Shown piece after piece: positions 5,021 through 6,438 of a stretch of DNA of 6,438 bases. Origin of the DNA: Candidatus Microgenomates bacterium (lineage in GTDB: Bacteria > Patescibacteriota > Microgenomatia > Levybacterales > JACOYD01); the NCBI GenBank assembly GCA_016182055.1, contig JACOYD010000006.1:1-6438 (forward strand), read 5' to 3'. The notes beneath the pieces were generated by a model. That model was not told the DNA's origin. It saw nothing but the letters and a program-made list of their open reading frames with translations, and searched no databases. How positions within the stretch are numbered: the first letter of the stretch is position 1; each line of letters opens with the position of its first letter. A program made the translations under genes and the position numbers.

Positions 5021-5029
5021 TGGTAAAAT
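5021..5029 (+). promoter_or_regulatory. Extended -10 of the SpoIID-domain gene, leaderless spacing
   Basis: TGGTAAAAT, an extended -10 with TAAAAT at 5024-5029, ends six bases before ATG 5036, so transcription would begin at or next to the ATG. No Shine-Dalgarno is present. The palindromic TTGCAA at 4994-4999 is 24 bases upstream of this hexamer, too far for a normal -35. It is 17 bases from an alternative, weaker TATATG at 5017-5022. Confidence 0.5.
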
Positions 5030-5035
5030 GAAAAC

Positions 5036-6438
5036 ATGCGTTTTCCTTTTTTGTTAGGTTTATTAACATTAGTTTTTTCTCTTATTTTTCTGGCTGTTAG
5101 CTCTCCTGTGCGCGGGGACGAACTGGAGGAAATTACCGAAAAATTGAAGGAGTTAACGAAGGCGCGGGAGCTGTCTATTTCTGCCACCAGACCCCTGGAA
5201 CAGCGGCAAAATGTCTTGGGAAAACAGCTGTTGGATATCAAACTACGGGTGGATGCCATTGAAGCTGATCTTGTCAAGAAAAAGAAAGACCTGGAAAGTG
5301 CGGAAAGCCAGATTTCCAACAAACAGGAAGAGCTGGTGTTTAGAGTGCGCAAGGCTTACATCCGTTCATACTTGGATATTCCCATTCTGACCTTTTTTTC
5401 CCAAGAAGAAGCTGTGAGTTTAACCCGCGATTTAGCCTATCGGCGGGCCCAAACAGACCGCGATAAAGAACAGATTACCATTTTGGCTCTGTGGATTAAA
5501 GATTTGGAAGAAAGACGCAGTAAACTGGAAAGCGAAAACGTCAGACTTATTGCCGTTAAAGCCAAAGTGGACGAGGAGTCAAATTTCTTAAAAAAAGAAA
5601 TCGCCGGAGCCAAAAGTTATCAATCGCAACTGTCCAGCCAAATCGCCCAGCTATCGGCCCGCCAGCAATCCATAATTGCCGCCAAACTGGGCAGCTTAAA
5701 TCTTCCCACCTCTCTGGGAGCGGGGCCGCTTTTCTGCACCGATGACAGAGACAGCAAGTTTGATCCGGGTTTTCGACCGGCCTTTGCTTTCTTCACTTAC
5801 GGCATTCCCCACCGAGTTGGCATGAATCAATATGGAGCATACGGCCGGGCCAAAGCAGGACAGGGCTATCAGGACATTCTGCGGGCCTATTTTGACGGGA
5901 TAAGTTTTGAGAAAAAAGACAACATTACTATCAATGTTGATGGCTACGGCGCTATGCCCCTGGAACAGTATTTGCTGGGAATTTATGAAATGCCGGGCGA
6001 CTGGCCAATGGAAGCGCTAAAGGCTCAAGTAATTGCCGCCCGCTCCTACGCTTTGGCCTACACCGGAAATGGCGCCAGAAGTATCTGCACCAGCCAGCAG
6101 TGTCAGGTGTACAAAGGCGGCAACAAAGGCGGCAATTGGGAGCAGGCGGTGCGGGCTACCGAGGGAGAAGCGATGGTGCGCGATGGAGGAGTGATTACCG
6201 CCTGGTATGCTTCCACTTCCGGCGGCTACACTTTTACCTCGGCCGATGTGGGCTGGAGTCCGCGCTCGTGGACCAAAAGACTGCGTGATACTACAGGCGA
6301 TATTGGCGGATTTTCCGATCTGAAAGACAAAGCCTATGACCGCGACTCTCCCTGTTTTTATTCGGCCCAGGGGTTTCGGGCGCAGTACAATAAATCGGCC
6401 TGGCTCAAAAGCGAAGAGGTGGCCGATATTGTCAATGT
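5036..6438 (+). CDS. Secreted coiled-coil/SpoIID-LytB domain protein (3' end outside window)
   Basis: The frame is open from ATG 5036 to the window end, 467 codons, with no stop. Residues 1-27 are a signal peptide (MRFPFLLGLL...SSPVRG). Residues about 28-215 are a long coiled coil of the PcsB-N/CwlO-like type, interrupted by RKAYIRSYLDIPILTFFSQ (106-122). Residues 257-289 hold PHRVGMNQYGAYGRAKAG...ILRAYFDGI. Residues 298-415 are the SpoIID/LytB domain: LEQYLLGIYEMPGDWPMEALKAQ with the likely catalytic Glu318, AARSYAL, CQVYKG (356-361), and AWYASTSGGYT. SpoIID enzymes are lytic transglycosylases acting on peptidoglycan; activity here is inferred. The GMNQYGA motif precedes the catalytic block, whereas in sporulation SpoIID it follows it. 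It is divergent from the antitoxin gene and probably remodels wall at the cell surface. Confidence 0.88.
   Translation, partial: MRFPFLLGLLTLVFSLIFLAVSSPVRGDELEEITEKLKELTKARELSISATRPLEQRQNVLGKQLLDIKLRVDAIEADLVKKKKDLESAESQISNKQEELVFRVRKAYIRSYLDIPILTFFSQEEAVSLTRDLAYRRAQTDRDKEQITILALWIKDLEERRSKLESENVRLIAVKAKVDEESNFLKKEIAGAKSYQSQLSSQIAQLSARQQSIIAAKLGSLNLPTSLGAGPLFCTDDRDSKFDPGFRPAFAFFTYGIPHRVGMNQYGAYGRAKAGQGYQDILRAYFDGISFEKKDNITINVDGYGAMPLEQYLLGIYEMPGDWPMEALKAQVIAARSYALAYTGNGARSICTSQQCQVYKGGNKGGNWEQAVRATEGEAMVRDGGVITAWYASTSGGYTFTSADVGWSPRSWTKRLRDTTGDIGGFSDLKDKAYDRDSPCFYSAQGFRAQYNKSAWLKSEEVADIVN

Noticed and set aside
4963..5352. 129-residue minus-strand frame
   Set aside because: It is antisense to the coiled coil of the SpoIID-domain gene; Ser-rich low-complexity product.

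Overview
This looks like a chromosomal segment from a Candidate Phyla Radiation (Patescibacteria) bacterium, most likely Microgenomates-like. The inference rests on several small two-helix VirB2/TrbC-like pilin proteins on one strand, a four-helix-bundle (S23) gene inside AT-rich repeats, a coiled-coil/SpoIID cell-wall protein, and promoters placed so close to start codons that transcripts would be leaderless. TGA ends several clear genes here (thiD and at least two pilin genes), so the code is standard and not the UGA=Gly code of Gracilibacteria/Absconditabacteria. I cannot name a species.

Layout. Positions 1-455 (+) hold the C-terminal half of thiamine-monophosphate kinase (thiL). Positions 456-1187 (+) hold hydroxymethylpyrimidine kinase (thiD), which lacks any normal start codon. 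It lies in the same frame as thiL, separated only by one TAA, and the junction consists of a 24-base AT-rich repeat. From 1168 to 4506 everything is on the minus strand. In order of transcription this is: a 573-residue exported protein (4506-2785) with Ig-like modules, a pilin-like two-helix domain and a duplicated four-cysteine tail; a 104-residue pilin-like protein one base downstream; an S23 gene in an AT-rich cassette (about 1995-2466); a pilin-like protein with a signal peptide (1932-1540); and a short pilin-like protein (1485-1168) that converges on and overlaps thiD by 20 bases. Further upstream on the same strand is an antitoxin-like gene (4952-4710) followed by an N-terminally deleted RelE/ParE-like toxin remnant (4717-4559). 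Divergent from these, from 5036 to the window end (+), is a secreted coiled-coil protein with a SpoIID/LytB domain, cut off by the window.

How it fits together. The four pilin-domain proteins are probably parts of one envelope machine: a type IV secretion or pilus-like surface apparatus in which the large fusion protein could carry the surface-exposed portion. That role is inferred from family membership and clustering only. The SpoIID/coiled-coil protein suggests local peptidoglycan remodelling. The thiamine genes are a separate metabolic unit reading into the cluster. The S23 cassette and the decayed toxin-antitoxin pair mark the cluster as a site of insertion and loss.

No gene-free stretch exceeds about 300 bases. 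I saw no tRNA, rRNA, CRISPR array, transposase or convincing intrinsic terminator.
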